From Klebsiella electrica (GTDB lineage Bacteria; Pseudomonadota; Gammaproteobacteria; Enterobacterales; Enterobacteriaceae): 64,000 nt of DNA. The stretch covers positions 3,844,001 to 3,908,000 of the forward strand of contig NZ_CP041247.1 in NCBI RefSeq assembly GCF_006711645.1, written 5' to 3'. The notes beneath the pieces are model-generated. The model saw only the letters and a program-made list of their open reading frames with translations, was not told the origin of the DNA and did not search any database. This document shows positions 46,386 to 54,706 of the stretch, one piece after another. The position numbers and the translations under genes are program-made. Each line of letters begins with the position of its first letter. Position 1 is the first letter of the stretch.

Positions 46386-47762
46386 TTACGCCGGACGGCG
46401 CAGCAGCTTAAAGACAATAAACAGGAACAGGATCCATACCGGCAGCAGGATGGCCGACAGACGCATGCCGTCGATGGTGCACATCAGCAGCAGAATCAGC
46501 GCGAGGAAGGCAATACAGAGGTAGTTGCCACCGGGCGCCAGCAGCGCTTTGAACTTCGGCTCGCGCCCTTTGCGACGCTGGGCCGCGCGGAACTTCAGGT
46601 GCGCCATGCAGATCATTATCCAGTTCAGCAGCAGCGTCGCCACCACCAGCGCCATCAGCAGACCCAGCGCTTTCTGCGGCAGCAGATAGTTCAGCAGCAC
46701 GACCAGCGAGGTTATCACCCCGGAGAGGAGCAGCGAATTGACCGGCACGCCGCGTTTGCTGACGCGGGCCAGAAACTTCGGCGCATTGCCCTGTACCGAC
46801 AGGCCGAACAGCATGCGGCTGTTGGAGTATACGCCGCTGTTGTAGACCGACAGCGATGCCACCAGAATGACAAAGTTCAGCGCAGAAGCTACCACGTTAC
46901 TGTCAAGATTATGGAAAATCATCACAAACGGGCTGCTGTCGGACTTGATTTCCAGCCACGGATAGAGCGCCAGCAGCACCACCAGCGAACCGATATAAAA
47001 CAGCAGAATACGGTACACCACCTGGTTTACCGCCTTCGGAATGCTCTTTTGCGGATCTTGCGCTTCGGCGGCGGTAATGCCAATCAGCTCCAGGCCGCCG
47101 AAGGAGAACATAATCACCGCCAGGGACATCACCAGGCCATGCCAGCCGGTGGCAAAGAAGCCGCCGTGGCGCCACAGATTGTCAAATCCGGCTTTGCTGC
47201 CGCCGTGGCCGCCAAACAGCATCCACAGGCCAAAGCCAATCATGCCGATAATCGCCAGCACTTTAATTAAGGCAAACCAGAACTCCGCCTCGCCATACAG
47301 GCGAACGTTAACGAGGTTTACGGCGTTGATGATGATAAAGAAGGCCGCCGCCCAGACCCAGGTTGGCACATCCGGCAGCCAGTACTGCATATAGATGCCA
47401 GCGGCGGTCAGTTCTGCCATTCCCACCAGCACAAACATCACCCAGTAGTTCCAGCCGGAGAGAAAACCGGCAAACGGCCCCCAGTATTTATACGCGAAGT
47501 GGGCAAAGGAGCCGGATACAGGCTCTTCGACCACCATTTCGCCAAGCTGGCGCATGATCAGAAAAGCGACGATCCCGGCGATGGCATAGCCGATCAGGAC
47601 CGCCGGACCGGCCATCTGAATCGCCGGTCCGATCCCGAGAAACAGGCCGGTACCGATAGCGCCACCGAGGGCGATGAGCTGGATATGTCGGTTCTGTAAA
47701 CCGCGATGAAGCGTCGGGCCGCTCTCCGCTGTGGCATCTGACTGCGTTGACGTGTCTTTCAC
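46386..47762 (-). CDS. pheP: Phenylalanine transporter (APC family)
   Basis: Proton-coupled L-phenylalanine permease of 458 aa, exactly the E. coli PheP length. GTG 47762 (MKDTSTQSDATAESGPTLHR) was chosen because AGGGG lies six bases before it; the open frame continues upstream to another GTG at 47795. The core is almost identical to E. coli (GGAIGTGLFLGIGPAIQMAG, EEPVSGSFAHFAYKYWGPFA, SLSVYNSGVYSNSRMLFGLS). Twelve membrane helices are expected. The gene closes the conserved nfsB-mscM-pheP block. No clear TyrR box is visible upstream. Confidence 0.96.
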   Translation of the reverse strand: MKDTSTQSDATAESGPTLHRGLQNRHIQLIALGGAIGTGLFLGIGPAIQMAGPAVLIGYAIAGIVAFLIMRQLGEMVVEEPVSGSFAHFAYKYWGPFAGFLSGWNYWVMFVLVGMAELTAAGIYMQYWLPDVPTWVWAAAFFIIINAVNLVNVRLYGEAEFWFALIKVLAIIGMIGFGLWMLFGGHGGSKAGFDNLWRHGGFFATGWHGLVMSLAVIMFSFGGLELIGITAAEAQDPQKSIPKAVNQVVYRILLFYIGSLVVLLALYPWLEIKSDSSPFVMIFHNLDSNVVASALNFVILVASLSVYNSGVYSNSRMLFGLSVQGNAPKFLARVSKRGVPVNSLLLSGVITSLVVLLNYLLPQKALGLLMALVVATLLLNWIMICMAHLKFRAAQRRKGREPKFKALLAPGGNYLCIAFLALILLLMCTIDGMRLSAILLPVWILFLFIVFKLLRRPA

Positions 47763-47890
47763 GTCTTTCCCCTGTGAGTGTTGATGAAGGGGCACCTTTT
47801 AACACTTCTGCTCGCCCGACTTCAAGCTGCAGATGCGTTGATTGCGCGGCAATGGGTGCCGCCAGCCGGATGGGAGACGGCAAATAAACC

Positions 47891-47916
47891 GGCCGCGCCC
47901 GGCGCAGAGCGCGGCC
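47891..47916. terminator. GC-rich hairpin between pheP and the aldehyde dehydrogenase gene
   Basis: GGCCGCGC (47891-47898) pairs with GCGCGGCC (47909-47916). It lies 45 bases after the dehydrogenase stop on the minus strand; without a T tract it could be a Rho-independent-like terminator of low quality or a processing hairpin. Confidence 0.4.
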
Positions 47917-47960
47917 TGACATGGGATGAGCGGCCAACAATCCCGGCCAGTTACGCCGGA

Positions 47961-49445
47961 CTAATAGCGCACCATCACCGATTTCAGTTCGGTGTAATCA
48001 TCGATAAAGGCGCTGCCGAACTCGCGGCCAATCCCCGAGCCTTTCATGCCGCCAAACGGCACCGCCGGATCGAGGAAGGTATGCATATTCACCCAGACGA
48101 TCCCGGCGTTAATCGCCCCGGAATAGCGCAGCGCCTTGCGGATATTCTCCGACCAGACGCTGGCGGCCAGGCCAAATGGCGAAGCGTTAATGCGGGACAG
48201 CGCCTCCTCTTCACTTTGGTAGCCGATAAAACTGCACACCGGACCGAAGGTCTCCTCCTGCATCAGCGTGCTGTTTTCGCTCCGCACCTTCACCGCCGTC
48301 GGCAGGACAAAATAGCCGTCGCCGGGCAGCGCTTCGCCGCCGCACACGATGGTGTCCCCCTCTTCCCGCGCCTTCTCAATCAGCTGCAGTACTTTCTCAA
48401 ACTGCACCCGATTAGCCAGCGGCCCCATCAGCGTCTGCTCATCCAGCGGCGAGCCGGGGCGTAGCGCTGACAGGCGCTGTTTCAGTATTTCCAGCACCGC
48501 ATCCAGCTTGCCCTGCGGCAGATAAAAGCGCTCGGCGGCGGCGCAGATTTGCCCCTGATTCAGATAGCCCGCTTCGATAATGCCGTCCGCCATCGCCTCG
48601 GGGGTGAGATCGTCGAGAAACAGCGCGGCGTTTTTGCCCCCCAGTTCGAGGGTGACGCGTTTTCCGGCGCCGATCGCCGACTGCTGAACTTTCTCGCCGG
48701 TCGCCACCGAACCGGTGAAGCTGACCTTGGCGCAGGCCGGGTGGGCGATCAGTCGCTGGGCGATGTCGCCGCCCGCGCCGTTCACCACGTTAATCACCCC
48801 GTCCGGGATCCCCGCCTCTTTCGCCAGCTCCGCAACCCGCAGCAGCGTCAGCGGCGTATATTCGCTCGGCTTTATCACGATGGTACAGCCGCACACCAGC
48901 GCCGCCGCCAGCTTCCAGATGGCGATCATTATCGAGAAGTTCCACGGCACTATCCCTACCACTACGCCAACCGGCTGGCGGCGAGTAAAGGCCGTGTACT
49001 GCTCTCCGGCCATTGACGGGAGCGAGACATCCAGCGTTTCGCCGGTCACCTTGCCTGCCCAGCCGGCAAAGTAGCGCAGGAACGCCACCGACTGATCCAG
49101 CTCAAGCATTCGCGCCAGGCCGATGGTTTTCCCGGAGCACAGGCTCTCCAGCTGCGCCAGCTCCTCACGATGGCTGGCCAGCAGATCGGCCAGCCTGAGC
49201 AGCAGCGTGCCGCGCTGCAGGGTCGGCATCGCGCGCCAGCCGTCAAACGCCTGGCTGGCGCTGGCCATCGCCAAATCCGCCTGCCCGACGTCCGCCGCCG
49301 TCACTTCGGCAATCGCTTTGCCGGTAGCGGGGTTTATCACCGCCAGCGTCGGTCCGTTGCCGGGCAAAGCCTCTCCGGCAATAAACTGCCCGTGCGGTTG
49401 GCGTAAAAAAACTGTTACTTCAGCAAGTAAGGTCACGTCGCTCAT
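47961..49445 (-). CDS. NAD(P)-dependent aldehyde dehydrogenase
   Basis: Aldehyde dehydrogenase of 494 aa. Seen: cofactor segment IVPWNFSIMIAIWK and IKPSEYTPLTLLR, SFTGSVATGEKV, the catalytic Glu in LELGGKNAALF, catalytic Cys in LNQGQICAAAERFY and EETFGPVCSF. The best relatives by motif are phenylacetaldehyde and gamma-aminobutyraldehyde-type dehydrogenases. Start 49445 (MSDVTLL) is preferred over a GTG nine bases upstream; neither has a strong Shine-Dalgarno. Divergent from a PuuB-like oxidase; amine oxidation by the latter would supply the aldehyde. Two copies of the putative MoaR box lie in the shared promoter region. Confidence 0.85.
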   Translation of the reverse strand: MSDVTLLAEVTVFLRQPHGQFIAGEALPGNGPTLAVINPATGKAIAEVTAADVGQADLAMASASQAFDGWRAMPTLQRGTLLLRLADLLASHREELAQLESLCSGKTIGLARMLELDQSVAFLRYFAGWAGKVTGETLDVSLPSMAGEQYTAFTRRQPVGVVVGIVPWNFSIMIAIWKLAAALVCGCTIVIKPSEYTPLTLLRVAELAKEAGIPDGVINVVNGAGGDIAQRLIAHPACAKVSFTGSVATGEKVQQSAIGAGKRVTLELGGKNAALFLDDLTPEAMADGIIEAGYLNQGQICAAAERFYLPQGKLDAVLEILKQRLSALRPGSPLDEQTLMGPLANRVQFEKVLQLIEKAREEGDTIVCGGEALPGDGYFVLPTAVKVRSENSTLMQEETFGPVCSFIGYQSEEEALSRINASPFGLAASVWSENIRKALRYSGAINAGIVWVNMHTFLDPAVPFGGMKGSGIGREFGSAFIDDYTELKSVMVRY

Positions 49446-49502
49446 CGGTGGCACCCGTTGTTTCAGGAAATGTTCCCCATCACATCACGCCGGAAACAGG
49501 CT

Positions 49503-49543
49503 GCCTATCGTTCTAAAGAACGTCATTCTTCCGGACGATATTC
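49503..49543. promoter_or_regulatory. Two back-to-back copies of the candidate MoaR box
   Basis: Read on the minus strand, 49522-49503 is CGTTCTTTAGAACGATAGGC; on the plus strand, 49524-49543 is CATTCTTCCGGACGATATTC. The first contains the perfect palindrome CGTTCT-AA-AGAACG (49509-49522). Related copies occur at 51362 and 56964. They lie in the divergent promoter of the aldehyde dehydrogenase and the PuuB-like oxidase. Recognition by MoaR is inference from recurrence and location. Confidence 0.6.
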
Positions 49544-49604
49544 AGCGCCCCGCCGCCATGCTGTGATGGAGGTCTTAGCCAGGCGAGACAGACAGGGTAA
49601 CGCT

Positions 49605-50906
49605 ATGAATATCAAAATCGATGCGCTGAACTACTACGGCGCCACCAAAAAATATCAGCTGCATTTTCCGGCGCTGCAGGATGATATTGAAGCCGATGTG
49701 GTGATCATCGGCGGCGGCTTTTCCGGTATCAACACTGCGCTGGAGCTGGCAGAACAGGGCATTACCAATGTGGTGGTACTCGAAGCCCGTCATTTAGGCT
49801 ACGGCGGCACCGGCCGCAACGGCGGCCAGGTCATGGCCGGCATTGGTCACGACATCGAAGCGGTGAAAAAACACGTGGGTAAAGAGGGGATGGAGACGCT
49901 GTTTAAAATCTCGAACCTTGGCGCCGGAATCATTCGCGAACGAATTAAGAAATACAATATCGATGCCGACTTTGTTGCGGGCTACGGCTATCTGGCCTAC
50001 AACCAGCGTCAGCTGAAGACCCTGCGCCAGTGGGAAAAAGAGTTTAAGGCCGCCACTCCGGATGAGGATATCGCGCTCTATACCGGCAGCGATGTGCAGC
50101 AAATCGTGGGCTCCGACGTCTACTGCGGCGCGCTCAAGCATATGGGCGGCGGGCAGATCCACTCTCTGAATATGCTGCTGGGCTCGGCAAAAGCGGCCCA
50201 CTCATTAGGGGTGAAAATTTTCGAATCCTCTCCGGTCGTTGAGGTGAATTACGGCAAAGAGGTGCGGGTTCGCACGGCGATGGGCAGCGTGAAGGCGGCT
50301 AAGCTGCTGTGGGCCTGCGACAGCTTTCTCAATAATCTGGAGCCGGAGATCTACAACAAGACGCTGGTGACCTACTCTTATCAGGTCTCAACGGAACCCC
50401 TTTCCGATGAGCTGATCGAACGTATCAGCCCGCTGCGCGGCGCCTTCAGCGATATTCGCCCGGTCATCAACTACTACCGCATTACCCGGGAAAACCGCCT
50501 GCTGTTCGGCAGCGCCACGCGCTACCTTGAATATACGCCGAACGATTTTGCTGCCTGGAACCGCACGCTGCTGGCGGAAGTGTTCCCCTATCTTAAGGAT
50601 GTCAAAATCGACTTCGCCTGGGGCGGCCCGATGGCCTGTAGCGCGAACCTGTTCCCGCAAATCGGCACCCTGCGCGATCGCAATAACGTCTTTTACGTCC
50701 AGGGGTATTCCGGGTTTGGCGTTACCCCCTCGCATATCGTGTGCAAAATTCTCGCCGAAGGCATTAACGGCGGCTCAGATCGTTACCGCCTGATGAGCAG
50801 TATTCCCCACGCGACAATCCACGGTCGTGACAGCCTGCGTCTGCTGCTGGTCACCGCCGGAAAACTCATGCATCAAACCGCCGGCTACTGGAAAGGCCGG
50901 AGTTAA
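49605..50906 (+). CDS. FAD-dependent amine oxidase, PuuB/DadA type
   Basis: Flavoprotein of 433 aa. Start 49605 (MNIKIDALNYYGATKKYQLH) follows AGGG. Rossmann dinucleotide fold ADVVIIGGGFSGINTALELA at residues 30-50, then VVVLEARHLGYGGTGRNGGQ, typical of the gamma-glutamylputrescine oxidase PuuB and related DAO-fold enzymes; C-terminal FAD contact VQGYSGFGVTPSHI. It should oxidise an amine or gamma-glutamylated amine to an aldehyde, ammonia and hydrogen peroxide. Followed by a cupin, permease and DUF3156 gene in the same direction and divergent from an aldehyde dehydrogenase, so an amine catabolic unit is likely. Confidence 0.85.
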   Translation: MNIKIDALNYYGATKKYQLHFPALQDDIEADVVIIGGGFSGINTALELAEQGITNVVVLEARHLGYGGTGRNGGQVMAGIGHDIEAVKKHVGKEGMETLFKISNLGAGIIRERIKKYNIDADFVAGYGYLAYNQRQLKTLRQWEKEFKAATPDEDIALYTGSDVQQIVGSDVYCGALKHMGGGQIHSLNMLLGSAKAAHSLGVKIFESSPVVEVNYGKEVRVRTAMGSVKAAKLLWACDSFLNNLEPEIYNKTLVTYSYQVSTEPLSDELIERISPLRGAFSDIRPVINYYRITRENRLLFGSATRYLEYTPNDFAAWNRTLLAEVFPYLKDVKIDFAWGGPMACSANLFPQIGTLRDRNNVFYVQGYSGFGVTPSHIVCKILAEGINGGSDRYRLMSSIPHATIHGRDSLRLLLVTAGKLMHQTAGYWKGRS

Positions 50907-50919
50907 CCAGGAGAACATC

Positions 50920-51285
50920 ATGCAAGCATTCAAACTCGATCAACCGGTTCCTGAACTGCAGCCTATCGGCAGCGTCAGCCTGCTGGGCGCAACGCCAACC
51001 GAAGGCGATCCGCAGGTAGCGGGCGCTATGGTTTACGGCGAACCGCAGGACGCCTTTACCTGCGGGCTGTTTTCATCGACTCAGGGGAGTTTCACCATGA
51101 CCTATCCGTTTACCGAACACGCCACCGTACTGGAAGGCGAAGTGGAGCTGACCGTATCGGGCGGCCAGCCGCAGCGTTTCTCCCCGGGCGACAGCTGGTT
51201 TGTGAAACAGGGCACCGAAGTGGAGTGGAAAATTCTCACCCCGCGTTTCGTCAAACACTACCTGGCGAACGTCGAAAGCCGCTAA
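50920..51285 (+). CDS. Small cupin-domain protein
   Basis: Single-domain cupin of 121 aa starting at ATG 50920, with AGGAG before it and 13 bases after the oxidase gene. Cupin motifs: MTYPFTEHATVLEGEVELTV (with EHATVLEGE) and GDSWFVKQGTEVEWKI. It belongs to the small cupin_3 type (EutQ-like, PF05899) often placed next to amine or amino-sugar oxidases. It may remove a reactive intermediate or sense the substrate; function not known. Confidence 0.8.
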   Translation: MQAFKLDQPVPELQPIGSVSLLGATPTEGDPQVAGAMVYGEPQDAFTCGLFSSTQGSFTMTYPFTEHATVLEGEVELTVSGGQPQRFSPGDSWFVKQGTEVEWKILTPRFVKHYLANVESR

Positions 51286-51295
51286 TAAACGCAGA

Positions 51296-51324
51296 CAATC
51301 CCCGGTGCCCGGCGGCGGGGATTG
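51296..51324 (+). terminator. Hairpin after the cupin gene
   Basis: CAATCCCCG (51296-51304) pairs perfectly with CGGGGATTG (51316-51324), followed by TATTCATG. It ends the oxidase-cupin transcript, or attenuates into the permease gene, which has its own control region. Confidence 0.7.
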
Positions 51325-51361
51325 TATTCATGCACCCGATCACAGATTCACCCGCCGTTCT

Positions 51362-51381
51362 CCACCTTCAGGACGATATTC
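51362..51381 (+). promoter_or_regulatory. Candidate MoaR box before the permease
   Basis: CCACCTTCAGGACGATATTC, the same element as at 49503-49543 and 56964-56983, lies 96 bases before the permease start (51477). Its conserved core GGACGATATTC is identical to the copy at 49533-49543. Confidence 0.55.
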
Positions 51382-51476
51382 ATTGAGCCGGATGCCAACC
51401 TAAATTATGACTATCCGGAATGGCTATTCACTTCCAGCCACTCCCTGCCCTAACCACTCTTGTGCAGAGGTTGACT

Positions 51477-52976
51477 ATGTTCAGTAAAAGACTCGCCGGC
51501 CATCTTGAACGCGGCGTCGTCGGCTTTCCTACTACCCTCGCCAGCTCCGTCGGACTGATTATGGCCAGCCCGGTTATCCTGACCGTGACCAGCGGTTTCG
51601 GTATGGGTGGCGATACCTTCGCGCTGGCGGTACTGCTGGCGTTTATCATGATGCAGGCGCAGGTCACCACCTTTGCCGAAGCGGCGACGCTGATCCCCAC
51701 TACCGGCTCGGTATATGACTATATCGCCTGCGGCATGGGGCGTTTTTTCGCCATTACCGGCGCGCTGTGCGCCTATCTGATCGTACATATTTTTGCCGGC
51801 ACCGCGGAAACCATTCTCGCCGGGGTGATGGCGCTGGTGAACTTCGAGTCCATCAGCAGCCAGATGGCCGCTCATCAGAATACCTGGATGGTCGGCGTCG
51901 GGATGGTGGTGGTGTTCGGCCTGCTGAACGCTATTGGCGTCGAGATCTTCGGTAAGGTTGAAGTGGTACTGACCTTCGGGATGTGGAGCACGCTGACCAT
52001 CTTCGGCCTGTGCGGGATTTTTATGGCGCCGGTGACCCACCTCTCCGGCTGGTTCGGCACGCCGCTTAACGTCAGCGATCTCTCGGGCCTGTTCGGCTAT
52101 ATCGGCATGGCGATGTTTATGTTCGTCGGCTGCGAGCTGGTCACCCCCATGGCCCCGGAGATCAAACAGGCGCACCGGACCATTCCGCGTGCGATGGCGC
52201 TGGGCCTGCTGGGCGTCGCAAGCTGTATGTTTATCTATGGCGCGGCCATCAACCGCCAGGTCGAGAACGTGGTGCTGGACGCGGCCAACAATGTCCATCT
52301 GCTGGATACGCCGATGGCCATTCCGGCCTTCGCCGAACGGGTGATGGGCCACGCCGGACAGTACTGGCTGGGCGTCGGCCTGCTGCTGGCGGGCTGCGCG
52401 ACCATTAATACTCTGATGGCCGCCGTCCCGCGGATTATCTACGGCATGGCGCTGGATGGCGCGCTCCCGCGCTTCCTGACCTGGCTGCACCCGCGCTTCA
52501 AAACGCCGGTTATCGCCATTGCCATTGGCGTGGCGATTCCCTGCCTGCACGCCTGGTATCTGAACGGCAATATCGATCGTATCGTGCCGCTGATCCTTGC
52601 CGCCGTCTGCGCCTGGGGCGTCGCCTATCTGCTGGTGACCCTCTCGGTGGTGCTGCTGCGTATTCGTCGTCCGGACCTGCCCCGCGCCTACCGCTCGCCG
52701 TGGTTCCCGCTGCCGCAGATTATCTCCAGCGTCGGGATTATTATCGCCATCATCAATATCACCCCGCCGGGGATGGACAAGCGCGAAGTGCTGGTGCCGT
52801 TCGGCATCATGCTCGGCCTGACCGCCGCCTATGCCCTCTTCTGGACGGTGTGCGTCCAGCGGGTCAACCCGTTCCGCCCGGTGCCGGTTGAAGAGGTGGT
52901 GGAACGCGCGATTGGCAACTATGAGAAACAGAACCAAGGGGAGATGACGCCAGATGCCCTCCGTCCCCTCGTTTAG
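51477..52976 (+). CDS. APC-family amine/amino acid permease
   Basis: Secondary transporter of 499 aa. ATG 51477 follows AGAGG; the in-frame upstream ATG at 51420 is in the control region. The membrane core shows the APC entry FPTTLASSVGLIMASPVILT, FIMMQAQVTTFAEAATLIPT, FMFVGCELVTPMAPEIKQAH and YRSPWFPLPQIISSVGI, with about 12 helices. It probably imports the amine or amino acid oxidised by the neighbouring enzymes. Overlaps the DUF3156 gene by 23 bases, so the two are co-translated. Confidence 0.82.
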   Translation: MFSKRLAGHLERGVVGFPTTLASSVGLIMASPVILTVTSGFGMGGDTFALAVLLAFIMMQAQVTTFAEAATLIPTTGSVYDYIACGMGRFFAITGALCAYLIVHIFAGTAETILAGVMALVNFESISSQMAAHQNTWMVGVGMVVVFGLLNAIGVEIFGKVEVVLTFGMWSTLTIFGLCGIFMAPVTHLSGWFGTPLNVSDLSGLFGYIGMAMFMFVGCELVTPMAPEIKQAHRTIPRAMALGLLGVASCMFIYGAAINRQVENVVLDAANNVHLLDTPMAIPAFAERVMGHAGQYWLGVGLLLAGCATINTLMAAVPRIIYGMALDGALPRFLTWLHPRFKTPVIAIAIGVAIPCLHAWYLNGNIDRIVPLILAAVCAWGVAYLLVTLSVVLLRIRRPDLPRAYRSPWFPLPQIISSVGIIIAIINITPPGMDKREVLVPFGIMLGLTAAYALFWTVCVQRVNPFRPVPVEEVVERAIGNYEKQNQGEMTPDALRPLV

Positions 52977-53511
52977 TACGCCGCTGATGAATGCGGTGCA
53001 GCGCGATTTAGCCGGCTGGGACAGCGAAAAGCTCAGCGAGCGCAGTGCGGTGCTGCACCTGAACGCCACCACCGACGTCACCTTCAGCGTTCGCCAGAAA
53101 CGGCTGTTTATGGCCAGCATTCACAGCTGCGAATTTGTTGTCGAGGGGCCGGTCACCCGGCCCGCTGAGGGTAACATTCGCGCCCATCAATCCGGCTGGC
53201 TTAAACGCCAGCCGGTGACCTTCCGGGCGGCGAAACCGGCCGCCGACCTCGCCCGTTACCTCAACCTGTTTCCGCGTTTACAGCAGACATTGAGCGAACT
53301 GGACTACCGCCGCTTCTCTTTAACCCTTGATAACCAGCGCTGGCGCTGCTGCATTGAGCTGTGGGCCGCCAGCGAAGTGGTCTGCAAAATGCCGCCGCTG
53401 CGCCGCTATCTGCGCCTCGAAAAGCACCAGCGGATGCTGCTGTTGAGCGTTATGAATATGCTGCATCAGGCGATCGGTCAGTGGATGGCGCAAACGGCGA
53501 CAGAGAAGTGA
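52954..53511 (+). CDS. DUF3156 family protein
   Basis: Protein of 185 aa with no clear signal peptide or membrane segment. It contains SVRQKRLFMASIHSCEFVVE, LNLFPRLQQTLSELDYRRFS and MLLLSVMNMLHQAIGQWMAQ. The layout matches the DUF3156 group that is found beside amine permeases; function not known. It overlaps the permease gene by 23 bases and is convergent with the histone-deacetylase-like gene beyond a perfect hairpin. Confidence 0.7.
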   Translation: MPSVPSFSTPLMNAVQRDLAGWDSEKLSERSAVLHLNATTDVTFSVRQKRLFMASIHSCEFVVEGPVTRPAEGNIRAHQSGWLKRQPVTFRAAKPAADLARYLNLFPRLQQTLSELDYRRFSLTLDNQRWRCCIELWAASEVVCKMPPLRRYLRLEKHQRMLLLSVMNMLHQAIGQWMAQTATEK

Positions 53512-53549
53512 CATAAAAGAGAAGTGAAACAGAGTCCCACCCAGGAGAG

Positions 53550-53582
53550 CGCTTCTCCGCCTGTATCGATAGCGGAGAAGCG
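53550..53582. terminator. Bidirectional terminator, 11-bp perfect stem
   Basis: CGCTTCTCCGC (53550-53560) and GCGGAGAAGCG (53572-53582) are perfect inverses, separating the convergent DUF3156 and histone-deacetylase-fold genes. Confidence 0.75.
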
Positions 53583-53589
53583 ACGGAGA

Positions 53590-54705
53590 TTACTTCAGCC
53601 CACACCGCTGCGCCAGTTCATCAATCGCCTGACGCTGGAAGCGGGTAAAGGCCTCACGCGGCTGCTGTTGCTGAATAAACGTCAGCAGCGGATCCTCAAC
53701 CTCGGTTTTTACCCCGCTTAACGCTTCCATCACCGCCAGCCCGCAGAACGGCACATAGGATTCGGCATAGCCCCCTTCATGAACCAGCACCAGTTTGCCG
53801 CCGCACAGGCGATCGGCCGCCTCCTGCACCCGTTCGGTCATGGCGCGGAAGCTGTCGCTGTGGAGCAGCATTCGCGCCAGCGGGTCCATGGCGTTGGCAT
53901 CGTAGCCGCAGGCGACGATAATCAGCTCTGGTTCAAAGCGCGCCAGCGCCGGCAGCACGATCGTTTCCAGCGCATAGCGCCAGCCGTCGTCCCCGGCACC
54001 GGCCATCAGCGGAACATTGATGTTGTAGCCAGCGCCGACGCCGATCCCGCGATCGTCCTCTCCGGCATAGCCCGGCGGAAAACAGCCGTCCTGATGCAGC
54101 GAGATAGTCAGCACATCGTCACGCTGCAAATAGATATGTTGCGTACCGTTGCCGTGGTGCACATCCCAGTCGAGGATCGCCACTTTCCCCAGCCCGAGCC
54201 GCGCCTTCGCCCGCTCCACGGCAATGGGAATATTAGCGAGAAAGCAGAAGCCCATCGATTGATCCGGCAGGCAGTGGTGGCCCGGCGGCCGCGACAGCGA
54301 GTAGGCATTATCCAGCTCGCCGCTTAGCACCGCCTCAACCGCGGCGCAGGCCAGCCCGGCAGAAAGGCAGGCGATTTCATAGCTGCCCGGCCCCAGCGGC
54401 GCCTCTTTGCCCAGCAGGCCGCCGCCGCTATCGCTGATTGCCTTAAAGCGCTCCAGATAATGCGCCGGGTGAATACGGCGCAAATCTTCTTCGCTGGCGG
54501 CCGCGGCACCGCGCAGCTGAAGCTGCGCAGTCAGGCCCGCGACATCCATCAGATTTTTCATCCGGCGCTTGGTTTCCGGCGATTCCGCATGGCCACCCCC
54601 TGCCGGAGGCTGCACCCAGCCGCCAACCGGCAGCGTCACCGCATGCAGCCCGGTACTGTGCCAGAAACAACGTTCATCAAAGAAGAAACCGGTTTTTCTT
54701 TTCAC
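53590..54705 (-). CDS. Histone-deacetylase-fold amidohydrolase (acetylpolyamine type)
   Basis: Zn-dependent arginase/deacetylase-fold enzyme of 371 aa. GTG 54705 (MKRKTGFFFDERCFWHSTGL) is preferred because GGGAGG lies five bases before it. Catalytic pattern: RPPGHHCLPDQSMGFCFLAN (tandem His), metal ligands in ILDWDVHHGNGTQHI, CGYDANAMDPL, and HEGGYAESY at the C-terminal side. Bacterial members deacetylate acetylpolyamines and other N-acetyl amines. In this neighbourhood it could unmask an acetylated amine for the oxidase. Overlaps the upstream MFS end by two bases, so the two are co-transcribed. Confidence 0.88.
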   Translation of the reverse strand: MKRKTGFFFDERCFWHSTGLHAVTLPVGGWVQPPAGGGHAESPETKRRMKNLMDVAGLTAQLQLRGAAAASEEDLRRIHPAHYLERFKAISDSGGGLLGKEAPLGPGSYEIACLSAGLACAAVEAVLSGELDNAYSLSRPPGHHCLPDQSMGFCFLANIPIAVERAKARLGLGKVAILDWDVHHGNGTQHIYLQRDDVLTISLHQDGCFPPGYAGEDDRGIGVGAGYNINVPLMAGAGDDGWRYALETIVLPALARFEPELIIVACGYDANAMDPLARMLLHSDSFRAMTERVQEAADRLCGGKLVLVHEGGYAESYVPFCGLAVMEALSGVKTEVEDPLLTFIQQQQPREAFTRFQRQAIDELAQRCGLK

Positions 54706-54706
54706 T

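Noticed and set aside
51450..53120. 556-codon open frame on the minus strand
   Set aside because: Antisense to the APC permease and DUF3156 genes; composition is His/Arg/Gln-rich without any domain, a typical shadow frame.
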